A DNA stretch of 64,000 nucleotides from Mantis religiosa. Lineage: Eukaryota > Arthropoda > Insecta > Mantodea > Mantidae. Both the position numbers and the translations under genes were made by a program. The stretch covers positions 172,694,309 through 172,758,308 of the forward strand of contig CM060952.1 of NCBI GenBank assembly GCA_030765055.1. Reading direction: 5' to 3'. The notes under the pieces are model-generated. The model saw only the letters and a list, made by a program, of their open reading frames with translations, had not been told where the DNA came from and searched no databases. Position 1 is the first letter of the stretch. Every line of letters begins with the position of its first letter. Below, in pieces: positions 10,278 through 21,742 of the stretch.

Positions 10278-10497
10278 TCCGCATGGTAGCGCTTCTGCCT
10301 CAAGAGTTTTCCCGAGTTCGAATCTCGGTCAGGGTGAGTTACCTGGATAAGGGTTTCTCCAAGGTTTTCCATTATCCTGAAAGACGAATGTCGGGTAACT
10401 CTAAGCTCTATGGAACCTTGACTCATTTGAGCATCATTTCACCCATTCCATTTATCGTCGGATATGACTTAACGTTGGAGGACGTAAATAAAAAAAT
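10278..10497 (+). mobile_element. SINE-B, 5' shortened
   Basis: B box GAGTTCGAATCTCGG near 10312, then the family body GTGAGTTACCTGGATAAGG, GACGAATGTCGGGTAACTCT and a tail GGAGGACGTAAATAAAAAAA. The A-box part is degenerate (TCCGCATGGTAGCGCTTCTG). Relatives at 12.6, 25.7, 49.5-50.0, 58.0 and 61.8 kb. Confidence 0.85.
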
Positions 10498-10811
10498 ACC
10501 TTTATTTATTATGTATTATAACAAAAATACTGCTAAAATTATGCGATTTAAAACAAATTATAGTTGTTTATATCTCTAACTTCAGCATATTTTATAGTAT
10601 CCAATTTTGCTTTATGTGGAATACCATTTTAGCAGGCTTTTATTCTAAGGACATAATTTTAGAAGTGGTATCTATAAGAAATTTAAATATGTTTATATAT
10701 ATATTTTTTTTTCAATAATGACCATATATAACTAGACTTTGGACATGATTTTTGAATAAGTAAATTTCCTTTATACTTGTAAGTTGTTTACAACAGAATG
10801 GAGAGCAGAAA

Positions 10812-11971
10812 GGTACTAATTCTTGTTTCGCGTAAGCTTGCCCCGTATCTCTTAACGGTCACGTGACCTTATCACATCTCATTGACTGCTGTTGTGATGC
10901 AGACTGTTGTGCGGTGAAAATTAGCTCGTTATTTAACATGGTGATATATCTTTATGTAAGAGAATTGTCAAATTAATACTTTCGTAACCGTTTTAGTTAA
11001 ATATATTACGCAAAAAGTTGATTTATCTGAAATACATGCTATTTTCTTAAACGAAGTAAAGAGGAGGTTCCTTTGCTCTCAAGCACATGACACGATGGCA
11101 CGTGCTTTAGCGGTAGTGATGACATATCTGTTTATATGACTTTTATCACTGACCTTGTTTTGAACTGGATTAGTTCCACGGTGTGCTATGCCGAGTGCGA
11201 GAGCTAAATTATTTTATTGATCGTTTATTGCGCGTGTACTTATGTATAATGGCAGAGTCTGCCGCCAGTTTTACGCTGAAGCATCGCAAGGGTAAACCTT
11301 TTCAAAGCGGTGAAGAAAGAATTGTGTTGCATGTGTTTACTGTACTCACAGAGAAGAATCCGTCTTTGTCAGTGAAAGAAGTCGAACAGCTGTGCCCTGA
11401 ACGTACAGGTGTGTTAGATGCGTAGGAACATCGCGACATGAAATTGAGACAACAGGAAAACTTACCACTCCAGGGGCGATATTGCTGTGTGGCGAAGACG
11501 TTATTTAAGGACATTCAGATTGTACCGAGATACAAGTAACAAAATATACTACCTTGACGAGACTTGGGTGAATGGACACACGGCAAGTATGGCGTGACAC
11601 GACTTTTAAGATTGAAAGACAAGCATTTTTGCAAGGTATGTGGGCTGGTTTAAAAAATCCCAGTGGAAAAGGCCGAAGGCCTTTCATTATTAACTTGCTT
11701 CAGTTCCATTGCCCATTCATTCAGTTTCAACTTGCTCAGTTTCATTATAAACTTAATTATTTTTGCATGCCTTCATATTCTTATTTGTATGATTTTATCT
11801 ATCTTCCTGGCAATTATTGTGACGTTTACTGCAGGTTTCAATGTGACGGGAAGGCACCGCCTATGGCCTCTGGTGCGAAAGCATTAGCCAATTAGGATGA
11901 GGGGGAAGATAGTGGCACGCGGAGTGATACATTTGAGCGGGGCAAGGTTATATGAAACAGAGATTAGTATC
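10812..11971 (+). mobile_element. TIR DNA transposon, copy 1
   Basis: Left end GGTACTAATTCTTGTTTCGC and right end, read in reverse complement, GATACTAATCTCTGTTTCAT, followed in both by TAA then CTTGCCCCG. This gives imperfect terminal inverted repeats of about 35 bp. The left 400 bp (10812-11215) matches the minus strand at 23585-23220, and the right 185 bp (11785-11971) matches the minus strand at 21930-21743, so both copies share ends in the same order. The interior here is a transposase fragment, absent from the other copy. No clear target duplication was found. Confidence 0.65.
11248..11700 (+). pseudogene. DDE_3/IS630-Tc1-like transposase, N-terminal and first catalytic part, broken
   Basis: An ATG at 11249 opens MAESAASFTLKHRKGKPFQS and continues to KNPSLSVKEVEQLCPERTGV before a TAG near 11423; this resembles the N-terminal helix-turn-helix region of an insect transposase family. 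After a frameshift the sequence continues VWRRRYLRTFRLYRDTSNK and IYYLDETWVNGHT, where the first Asp of the catalytic triad lies, then in yet another frame VWRDTTFKIERQAFLQGMWA and GLKNPSGKGRRPFI. Much of the segment between the N-terminus and YLDETW is missing. The C-terminal Glu-bearing part is not present in this copy. It sits between the shared ends of the TIR transposon, which suggests it is that family's own enzyme, though this is inferred. Confidence 0.6.
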
Positions 11972-12084
11972 ATGCCCTGCTGAATTTGTGAACGGCCGTC
12001 AATGTTTGGGTACGGAATTTTGCATGGAAATCTGTGCGCAGCTGGTTTCAGTCAAGTGCAACAAAATGGCAACTATTATGTTTC

Positions 12085-12190
12085 AAATGGGAAGAGTTCT
12101 GGCCTATAGGAGTCAGATGCGTTAGAGACTTCAGCGTTGCCACCGCTTTACCTCCACTCTTTTCACATTTCCCTCTCTCTCGCAAACGCG
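12085..12190 (+). repeat. Second copy of the ~110 bp repeat found at 8.93-9.03 kb
   Basis: Plus-strand AAATGGGAAGAGTTCTGGCC through CTTCAGCGTTGCCACCGC to TTTCCCTCTCTCTCGC matches the reverse complement of 8925-9032. Here the CT end is short (about 10 bp), whereas the other copy expanded to ~92 bp. Confidence 0.65.
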
Positions 12191-12572
12191 TGAGTCTTGA
12201 AAGATATGAAATGTGGAACTGTGTTTTCCAGTCATGTAGAAACAATTTTAACCCTGAATGCACAAATGTAGACTTTCAATTAGAATCTCTAATTGCTGTA
12301 AGAAATGTGTTTACGAACGCCCGTCTTAAATGTTGCAGCTTTCATTTGGGACAGCCCTGGCTCCGGAAAATTGTAAACATCGTATTCAAGCATTAAAATG
12401 AAAGTTCAGAATTAGAGTATCTAAAGAACTTCTTTGGCTTGCAGTACTTATTTTCAGTTACTTCATGTGATGGTTTTGTTAAATTGCGCAGCATAGTTTC
12501 TGATAATTTCAAAATGAATGCTTTTGTCGAGTATGTATTAAAAAATTGCATCAGTTTTTGGGGGAAGAAAGG

Positions 12573-12793
12573 TTACGTCCGCGAAAATAAAGTCATATCG
12601 GACGATCAATGAAAATGATTAAATTATGCTCAAATGAGCCTAGGGTACACAAAGCTTAGAGTTGCCTGATACTCATCTTTGAAGATAAGGGAAAACCTTG
12701 GAATAAGATAACTCATCCGGATCGGGATTCGTTCTCGGGACCTCTTGAACGTGAGGCTGACAGGCTATCAGCTACTCTATCGAGGCGGGCAAC
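12573..12793 (-). mobile_element. SINE-B, diverged
   Basis: Reads in reverse with the tail end GTCATATCGGACGATCAATG on the left, GGAAAACC near 12690 and the B-box complement near 12733-12747 (GGGATTCGTTCTCGGGACC); the head ends GAGGCGGGC near 12790. Confidence 0.8.
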
Positions 12794-12799
12794 CTCGTC

Positions 12800-13600
12800 A
12801 CTGTTGACGTCAAATTCCCACCGCTGTTGTGGGCTAGTTGTCCTTCAAGCGATCCCCGAACGACAAATAGGGTTGAGTCTTTTCATAGACATTAAAAAAG
12901 AAGAACGATTGACTGTAACGCTTAAGGAATTACAAAGCGAAATATACATCTCTTTCACTTCTTTGGAGAATAGAAAACACTGTTACAAAATGGATCTGTG
13001 GAAACGTTGTTCAGCTGTTAAAATATCATTACTATACTACACCGAAACTTTGAGACACGACTACCAGCCACAGCAGCTCTGAAGAACATGAGTGCTATGA
13101 CGAATCCTTTGCAGAATACAGACGACGTTGTACTCCTAGTGTAAGGTAAGGCTTAATGATCATTTGCGCTAATGATATGTGACCTTTTACGGCACTGTAA
13201 CCAATGACCATTTGCGTAAATGCTACGTAATTTCGGGTAAAAGTTCTGAACCTTAATTCATTAAAAGAAGTGTAAATGAAGCAACTTGTTATGTAGCTTG
13301 CGCTTTTGAGTAAGAAAAATTTTCACATTTCGACGTTGAGAATCAAGTTTTTCAAAAGTGAAAACTTACTGGGATTTGCCATTCTTATAATAGAGGATAA
13401 AAAATTGGAATAGTAGCATATACTATTCTATGTTCTATTCACTTCCAGGCATCTCCGTTCAAACCTGAGTTTCCACACCGAAAGTTTTTATCTTCTCGCC
13501 AGCATTTGCGTTAATCTGGTAACGATGTCCTGCTGTGTAAAACCTGAAGCTCCGAGAATGATTCTTCCTTAGTTGTATAACCAAGAAACAATACCTTTTC
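12800..13600. other. Non-coding DNA, no feature seen
   Basis: The 92-codon frame at 12804-13082 has no recognisable motif. Nothing else stands out. Confidence 0.45.
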
Positions 13601-13611
13601 ATGTTCGCGAT

Positions 13612-13775
13612 GGGAAATAATCCTGGCCTGGAAAGCCAACATTCAGCTGGGTGTGCCATGATGCTGACCACATCTCCTCCCCGTATCGGTTGAGTAATCA
13701 CTTTGTGTATGTAAGGGTTGGCAGTTTGCAGTCGGATTGCCAGACTCGGACTCGCTGACGGGCTGTTACGTCAGT
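13612..13775 (+). repeat. SINE-D-like repeat, degenerate
   Basis: Shares CACATCTCCTCCCCGTATCG, a TTG-rich stretch and CGCTGACGGGCTGTTACG with 35500-35700, and in reverse with 46960-47290. Confidence 0.5.
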
Positions 13776-13829
13776 GGTTAGTTTTAACATAGAAGAAAGT
13801 GATACAATTTTTAATGGGTGAAGCACAGT

Positions 13830-14493
13830 TCCACGTTGACGCTACAGTTTGAAGCAAATAGTGTTTAGCTCAGGGTAAAGCAATGAGGTTTCTCTCAGGG
13901 TATGTGTGAGCATGTATGAGAAGGATAGTTTTAATGACACTGGAATTCCCGTTTCAAACTGGTTTAATGACTGCTTCTTTTTATCAGTCAAACTCGAAGT
14001 TGCCGACCAAGGGTTACCAATATCACTATTTAAAGTTACTATATGTGAACTGCTTATTACTCGATAAAACTTAATTCGTTCTTCACGTATATATGAACCG
14101 ACAAATATCTTCTCTCATCGCTTCTGGTCTGCTCTCGACCAAGACAAAAGAAGAGGACTGACCTAATCGGCCCCAAGCCACGAAGTGAATGTCCACAGCT
14201 GCGCGTGAGTGTGCGAGACTTTCACTTTCTCGAAGCCCTTTATTCAACCAAAGATTCCCTTTGTGACTATTCTGTCATGCCATTATTGAGGGTCCGAAGA
14301 ATACCCTATTCAAACAAAGTCAAGGGCACTCTGCTAAGGACACTGTTTCTTACGTTTCTTTTGTTAAAAAAACTATTCACCCCAACTGCTATTCGACTCA
14401 ACTGCACCTGCACGCGTTGTAACAAAGAACTAACATTCCTTTGAAATCCATCATGATTCTTTACTTATTTCAATCCTTTAATTTCGGTATCAA
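13830..14493 (+). repeat. Unclassified ~650 bp repeat, copy 1
   Basis: Matches the reverse complement of 55365-56035 along its length. Shared anchors are ACAGTTTGAAGCA, GAGGTTTCTC near 13887, GTTGCCGACCAAGG near 14002, TATATGAACCGACAAATATC near 14090, CAGTGTCCTT (as complement) near 14340 and CATCATGATTCTTTACTTAT near 14449. No reading frame is conserved between the copies, no terminal inverted repeats or tail are visible, and no tRNA-like head. It may be a non-autonomous transposon or an old segmental duplicate. Confidence 0.7.
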
Positions 14494-14499
14494 ATTAGA

Positions 14500-15920
14500 A
14501 AATGTCTTGACAGCTACAGCAGAAATTTCCCTTATCACAATAATTCGGAATATTTGACGCTTTAAACCCCAATGCAATTAATAACCAGCAAATAAAGAAA
14601 AACTTTAATAAAAAGGAATTACAATTCAGTACTATTAATAGGTTTTGAAGGTAAACTAATGTGGATGACAAAAAACTACTTAAATAAACCATAAATAATT
14701 ATTGACACATATCTAGCCACATCTAAAAACTGGTGAAAACAAATGTTCTAATCTTGTAATTATTGAGTAGAATAGCGTGAAAGCAAGAACGTGGCTTATG
14801 GTAAGACACAGAAAAGAAGCTGTAAACAAGCAATAAATAAAAATAGAGATGATGAAATATAAGACAGTAGACAAATGTGGACAATACATATGTAAGCGCA
14901 GGAGAAACAGTATAGCCTATACAGCAGAGGACAACTCGCGCACTATGACTTCGTAGATTGGCTGTGGCTACCCCAACAGAGATAAGCGAGAAATCTCTTG
15001 ATTTCCAGACTTGGAGAACTGCCTGGAGAGTGCGAAGAAAGCATCGTGAACAAATCAGTCGTACGGTGCTCACGAAATTGTAAATAGCAATTACGGAAAA
15101 TGCACATATAGTGTATTTTGTAAACATTCTTATGTTATGGAATTATAGTATTTGTATATTCTAGCAATTATAATTCATTCTTATAGATTCTAAATAATTA
15201 CATAATCATCTAATTATAATATTGTTATTACTCTTCATTTTGCCCTGCGAAGTTAAAGAAATTCTGAAAAAGACATCCCCTTTTTAGCAAATATTTCAAT
15301 GGCAGCACTCAGGAATTTGAATCCATTAACTGATATACACTTTCTCTTATGCGTTACTTTATGAAGCCACGCGGATTTCGTATTCATTTTAAGAGCTCCC
15401 CCAGGCAAACATGACAGAAAAGAAACAATGTAAAGCTATAGCTTAGAAAGTGGCGACTTTCTGTAGAAAAAAATAGAAGCTTTAGCTTTGCTTGCCCTGA
15501 CTCTCCCCCACAACCAGGGAAACGCAGCTGTATCCTCCCAGCAGTTCAATAAAGTAGCGACGTATCGAACAGCTTGCCGGAAATGACACGCCTTGCCTTT
15601 GCCGATCGAGCCGCGGGGGTTGTACAGTCGTGAAAGTAATAAATGTTAGAATATTTAATCCACATGGTTCCCCCAACAGCCTTGTTTCAGCAAATGTTTC
15701 AATAAACCGTATGCAATATCACAGATTGCTTGCGTTTGCAATTGAAGAATCTCTGGATTTATGGTGCACTTAGAAGAACTTAATACTTATAACATGGTCT
15801 ATGCACCACATAATTTACGTTTGATAACTTAAATTTGATAGCTGAAGTTCAAAAATTCAGCTACTTTCAAGGGGGGAAAAGGCATAGAAGTTGTTTCTAT
15901 AGTAGAATTATTTCTGTGGA
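14500..15920. other. Non-coding DNA, no feature seen
   Basis: The 134-codon minus frame at 14723-15127 shows hydrophobic low-complexity character without a recognised motif. A GC-richer patch lies at 15480-15680. Confidence 0.4.
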
Positions 15921-15921
15921 A

Positions 15922-16216
<295 letters not shown>

Positions 16217-16239
16217 AACTTTACTATTATTGTATTAAT

Positions 16240-16530
16240 AGGGATGGGTATGGTTTCGCCCGCAGCTCTCGTACTGAGGATCAAGAGTTCGATTTCCGCC
16301 TTTGAGACGGCGATTTTAAGCCCGCTCTAGGTAAGCCTTCTACTTGGTCTAGTTCATTGAAGCATCTCCAAGGTCCATTTTTGTTCGGGAATCATAGTAA
16401 AACCTATAGTTCCTATCATTTGACCGCCATCCTCATCACCAGACTTCGGTCCACGGTTCCGACAGGCTTGAGCGTCCCAACGGCTGTGTTACGTAGTTTT
16501 CAGGGTGGGGAAAGGGCAGCCTGTAGTTAG
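16240..16530 (+). other. Possible degenerate tRNA-headed SINE next to the AAT tract
   Basis: A B-box-like GAGTTCGATTTCC at 16286 lies in a GC-richer 270-bp block that ends abruptly. No second copy was found in the window, so this is weak. Confidence 0.25.
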
Positions 16531-18025
16531 CGATACCCATTTTGCAGTGCACATGTAGCACTAAAATAATTTCCTAACATGATATGAAATAGATAATCAT
16601 GTGTAAGTCTTAATACTTATTCCATTTTACATGTGTTATAACAAAGCACGAACAATATATGTATAACAAATCACAAATTAATTGCACTATATACGTAAAT
16701 AAATTACTAATATAAATAAAAGTAATAAAATGGACTTTGGACCCAATTAAAAGGTAAATTCCCAATGCAATGAAACACAAATGCATCGCATTTTCACTTA
16801 GAATAGGTCTGAACTTAAAGAAGCTTCGTTATGCATTACGTGACATAACAGATGCATAACAGCGGGATGGGATATTAGAATAATCGGTCATAGATTTGCA
16901 CTCATTGTTAAGATATATCTTCAAAGTCAATTTTTTGCTCTAGGACGTTTTTCCTTTGCAATAAGCAAATTATTAGTCTGATTGATCCAACGTGTGTAGT
17001 ATTTAAATTACGAACTGGAGAGTCCTAGTCTAATGTTAGAAGATGAGATGTGATCTTAGAGTTTACTTGCAAACGTACTTTAATGAATAGAAAAATACGC
17101 AGTAATTGTTCTGAACTTTGAGATTCTACAATTTTCATTCACTACATTATTATGAATCATACATTTTTATTAAGTATATGACATACAGAGCAGCACAAAG
17201 ACGATCTCATTCACAGCTGCGTAAGCTGCAGCTAAAACTTGAAAGTCAAAGAAAGTGAAACTTGTAATTATAATTTCATTCTAACGCTGGTTTGCAGCTA
17301 TTCTGATCACAATGCTTACATTTTTTGTCTAAGTCATAAAGTTACAAAATCATTTTTATCATTGTAATAATTTTCATTCATAGATACACTTCTCTTGAAA
17401 ACAAAACAAAAGTGTCTATGAATTTTTAAGATTATTTTAGAACTGGTTAATTCTAAAGTAATCTGCAGATTGAGCAACGTTGACTGAATCCCTACCGTTA
17501 ATTATTTATGAGTACACGGATACTAATGTAAAATGCGTTTATATGTGAAGCAGTTTGGAAACGTGAGTTTTAAAAATATGTAAAATTACTAAATCGGTAG
17601 CAATCCGGCTTAGTACCTACATAATGGGCTTAATATGGTGGAGAAGGTTTACAGTTTCACATTATTAACTTAAAATCTTCATTGCATATAGCATTTTAAG
17701 CTCTGGTGGAAATTAACAACGCTGAAATGTGAAATAAAATTATCAGTGTACAATATGATGCTGATCCATGCTAAGAGCTTTTAGACGACTTCAGTTTTGT
17801 ACATATAAAAATATTCGCGAGGCTCCTAGTGAAAAATGTGCGGAAAATTCAAAATCTGATTTTTGACAAGTTTTTATCATTTCTTACCTAACTTTGAAAT
17901 ATTTCAGCTAGAAAATTATCTTCCACTGCATATTAAGTTATAGGAATCTTGTGTATAATTATAAAAATGAAATACTACCTATATAACTCGCAAAATTGCG
18001 AGCTATTTATATTATGAAGGACTAA
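16530..18025. other. AT-rich non-coding DNA, no feature seen
   Basis: No frame of note, no recognisable repeat. Confidence 0.5.
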
Positions 18026-18029
18026 CCCA

Positions 18030-18402
18030 TGATGGTAATGGATGATTATCACACGGCCAGACCTTGCATGGGGGGATAAGTCAAGGTAGATTTCACATGC
18101 TTTACGGAGAGGTTGAGATATTCTGTATAAAGGTTCAATCACATTCCAAAAATACCAAAACTTAATTTAGACAAGAAAGGTTTACTATAATAATGGAAAA
18201 ACACAAGTGGCCACATGGCCAGTACCTGCGTTATAAGCAGCGGACTCACGTCCGTCCTGGTCAACTGCTGCTACATAAGAGGAAGAGCCCAGTTCCTTGT
18301 ACAAGCTTCACCAGAGAGAAAGAGGTCACGTGATATGACATCTAACACACAACTAGTCAAAAGACGATCCAACATATTTGAAATAAATAGTCACTTGTGA
18401 CA
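18030..18402 (+). repeat. LTR-2 repeat, copy 1
   Basis: Aligns with 53290-53674: GACAAGAAAGGTTTACT, GTGGCC, a GGTCA-GTGA-ATGACAT run near 18325 and the end AGTCACTTGTGACA followed by ATAT. The CA end and the matching TGTGAC or TGTAAC starts in the other copies suggest a long terminal repeat; the left end of this copy is decayed. Confidence 0.55.
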
Positions 18403-18414
18403 ATATATACGAAC

Positions 18415-19830
18415 ATTTTTGCCTATGTGAAAACCTTCCTGGTTCCGTAGCTAATGATCGCTTATAAACTATCTTTGGAAAATACAAAGCAAAAAGCTTA
18501 CAGGTTTTGGCGAGAAACTCTTTTACATCTGGGCGAGGGGTAAAAATATATTGTCCAATTGAAATATGTCCAGAGAACCTGAGCAGTAGAGGTAGTAGAA
18601 GCACAGCATAGTGATAAGTGGAGACATGTGATGTAGCAGCAAAACCAATAAGTGAAATTGCAAGTGACATTAGGGCATATCGAGCTTCCATAAGAGGGAA
18701 ATATGACCAATTGGAAAAAAGAAGCATTGAATTTAGGCTCGCAGTAGGTATCCTATATAACTAAGCTTTGAAAAATCTTAAGGGGAGCCATTCATAAGTC
18801 TTCGAGTGGTCTTCGGTCAGACTGGCAGACTGGCAGTCTTCAACCAGTCATTCGCCAGGTTTTCATTTTAAAGGTTCTGTCAGTAAAATCCATGTCATTG
18901 AGAAGTAGACCAAGTTTTCACCATACGTGAGTGATGATTGAAGGTGAAAAAGAAAAGAAAACCTTGGCGAGATTAGTGTCAGTTCAACGTTCCCGCTTAC
19001 CACCATAAGCAAATATCCTTGTCTCTTCCGTAAGGGAATTCTAGCCAGGGTGAAAAGCTATATAAAAGACGTTAATCTACACAGGCAGCATCTCGACCAG
19101 AAGGGACTCTGGGAACGGGCTTCAAACCTCAGACATCAATGCCGAGTCAGTTTGTAAGTATCAGATTAAAATCACTGGCAATTCCCTACCAACCAACACC
19201 GTGCCAAAGCTACAAAACCCTGCAATTGAGACAAAATGGTTAACTTATCTGAAAGAAAAGAGATTGGAGAGAAGTTGACAAATAATGAAGAGGAACATTA
19301 ATTTTAGAAATGCAGCTTATGATAAATGGGAGTTCCAAAAGGTCTCTGGAACCTACTTTTTTCTAAACATTGCCGCTATATTGCATACAAAACTTAAACC
19401 GAGTGCTTGCAGAGTTAAAAAATACATGCAATTTTTGTAAGTCGTAGGTACTTGGCGTCCCTATGGGATTCATTATATATGAGCAACGGAAATTGAAACC
19501 TATTCGTGCAGCCCTCGGAAAGAGTGTGCTTTACGTTGCTTAGTAAATAGTGACCACCGCTGCACAACCTCCAATGGAAGCAATGTGTAAGATCGGTTTG
19601 AGCGAATCTTCAAGAAATATTTTTACGTTCTCTGTCACTTATCTATGGTAAAGGAATGATCATGTTCACAAACGAATTCTAAATTGACATTTCAGAGGAA
19701 TCATATTCCTCGAGACTCCATGAATCGAAATATAATTCATTCTTGAAAAACATCTGCGTGCGCAGATCTATGTCCCACGGGTCGATTTGTTTTTCTGTAT
19801 TTCTCTAAACATATAAGGTTTAGGAATACT
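18415..19830. other. Non-coding DNA, no feature seen
   Basis: Frames at 18353-18727 (minus) have no recognised motif. Nothing else assigned. Confidence 0.4.
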
Positions 19831-19834
19831 GGAC

Positions 19835-20600
19835 AGAGCGGGATGGCTCAGGTATTTTCCTCTGTGGCCCGGGTCGATTCTCGTGGTTGTTGTCACAAGG
19901 TCTACCCGAAAGTCCGAACACTCCGGACTCTATCAGCCGGGAGCAATGGAAAACTCCGGGGTTCTTTCCTTGGGGCATTTCCTTGAGTCTAAAATGCAAC
20001 CCCCCATTGACAACAACATCAAGACGCCACTTACGCGCGTTAACCTCGCAGGAAAGACTATCGAATAACCTCGGTGGGGCCGCCTGGTAATCTAGCACAC
20101 CTTCTGCTAGCTCTGTAGGCTAGTACTCGGGACCTTTTAGGCAACCATCTACACCCTGTGGGCGGCCGAAGCATTGCTGGAGGTACCCGATTTCCCGCAG
20201 GTATCAGGAACACACTGCCCCTTCGAGTCCAACCCAATCCGAACAACTCCCAATCAGGGAGGGGCTCGAAAGTTCGGCCCGAGATTCCTCTAGTAACGTC
20301 AAGAGTGCTAAGTGTCCGCAGCGCTTGCACTACAGCAGCTGAAGACTACGGATCCCCTCCCCGTGGTAGACCTACCCATGGTATTTTCCGGGAGTTTTCC
20401 CGGATCACAGGCGAATGCTGGGTAGGTTAATTGCATCCTCCGAATCTCCTGTCCCTCCACTTCATCTTCGTTATCATTTCACATCATCTCTCATCGCCTC
20501 TCCCCTCAGCGTTCTTCCCGGGGATATCCCACTTGGAGCTTAGGTACTATAAACCACAGGTTTCGGTGCCAAATCCCCTCCATGTTCCTAATCCTATGGA
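19835..20600 (+). mobile_element. SINE-C copy split by R1
   Basis: The head (19835-19887) has GGATGGCTCAG and GGGTCGATTCTCG. The body resumes at 20363 with GTGGTAGACCTACCCATGGT and continues with GCGAATGCTGGGTAGGTTAA. In the uninterrupted SINE-C at 20.8 kb these two parts are adjacent. GTGGT is duplicated on both sides of R1. Confidence 0.7.
19888..20362 (+). mobile_element. R1 element, copy 1 (475 bp, unclassified)
   Basis: Inserted in SINE-C with GTGGT at 19883-19887 and 20363-20367. Matches 39021-39565: GGAAAACTCCGGGG, ATTGACAACAAC, ACTTACGCGCGT, CTAGCACACCTTCTGCTAG, GAACACACTGCCCC and TCCAACCCAAT. GC-rich compared with the flanks. No long frame is shared by the two copies. No RT, no tRNA head and no poly(A) tail are visible. 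Confidence 0.7.
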
Positions 20601-20794
20601 TACCGGGCAGAGACTTTAATGAAAATCCCACCAATACAAACTACCCCTTACCAAGAGACACTCTATATTTTTATCCCATTAAAGTAGCCCTACGATTCTG
20701 ATTATACTGCTACATGTTTAGAACATTAAAATTATAAAAGTACTGTAATATTAATTTTTTATGATTTACTATTGCATACCGCATGTTGGCTCTG

Positions 20795-21130
20795 GCTGTT
20801 TTGTCTTGGCTCGCATTCGAAAGGCCCGCTTCGAATCCCGTGGCCGACCTACCTGATCCATACTCTTTTTCGGGGATTTTTTCGGATCGTAAGGCGAATG
20901 CTGGGTAGGTTAATTCCATCCCCTGAATTTCCTGTCCCCTCATTTCATCTGCACTATCATCTCATATCATCTCTCATTTGGTGGTCTCTTTCATGATAGA
21001 AGTGTCAGCTGGTGTCTCAGCACTTGGGTCAGCCACCTTGTGTTTCCTCTCGCCTCATCCTTCCTCCCGGGGATGCCCAACTTGGGTCTTAGACACAATA
21101 AACCACAGGTTTTGGTGCCGGATTCTCTTT
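20795..21130 (+). mobile_element. SINE-C, near full length
   Basis: tRNA-like head TTCGAATCCCGTGGCC near 20832, then ATTTTTTCGGATCG, GCGAATGCTGGGTAGGTTAA, the CT/ATCTCAT-rich middle and the end AATAAACCACAGGTTTTGG. A third relative lies at 46.4 kb. Confidence 0.7.
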
Positions 21131-21740
21131 GTATGAATCGCTGTAGAAACAGCGTGCTTTATCGCCTTGAGCAATTGCTACAAAAAGTATATTACATAAT
21201 ATCCACAAAAGTTATCACTATTTTGCTTCTTAATAATATGCCTAACAACGACAACAATAAATCACATGGATTACAGAAATACTTGTAACAAACATATTTA
21301 CTTAGAACCAAAGATTCAGTATTGAGATTACGTCAGGGCATACACTGAATCCACACGCATTGTTAATGGCATTTCTGTGAATCGCATAGCCTAAGAAACC
21401 GATTCTCATTACTTTTTTAATTTTAAAAAACATAAGTGTTCTATTATTATGCGTCTACATGTATAATGTAACTTAATATTTGCGATTAAGCTCAAATTCA
21501 TAAGGCACAAGTGGTTACATAAAAAATATGTAGATTTCCAGTTATTCCCTAGAGAATTTAATTTTTTACCGCACTAGCTAAAGTCGCGAGTTCAAACCTA
21601 GCGCAGAGTAGTGATTGTTTTTAAGCATAAAACCCTTAACATACCGTCCATTATTAGCTTTCTAAACCACGTATCCAATACGTAATGTTATTGCATTTCA
21701 ACTAAAATTTGATACCTAAATTACATCACCACCACCGCTA
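21130..21740. other. AT-rich non-coding DNA, no feature seen
   Basis: Nothing recognised. Confidence 0.5.
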
Positions 21741-21742
21741 CA

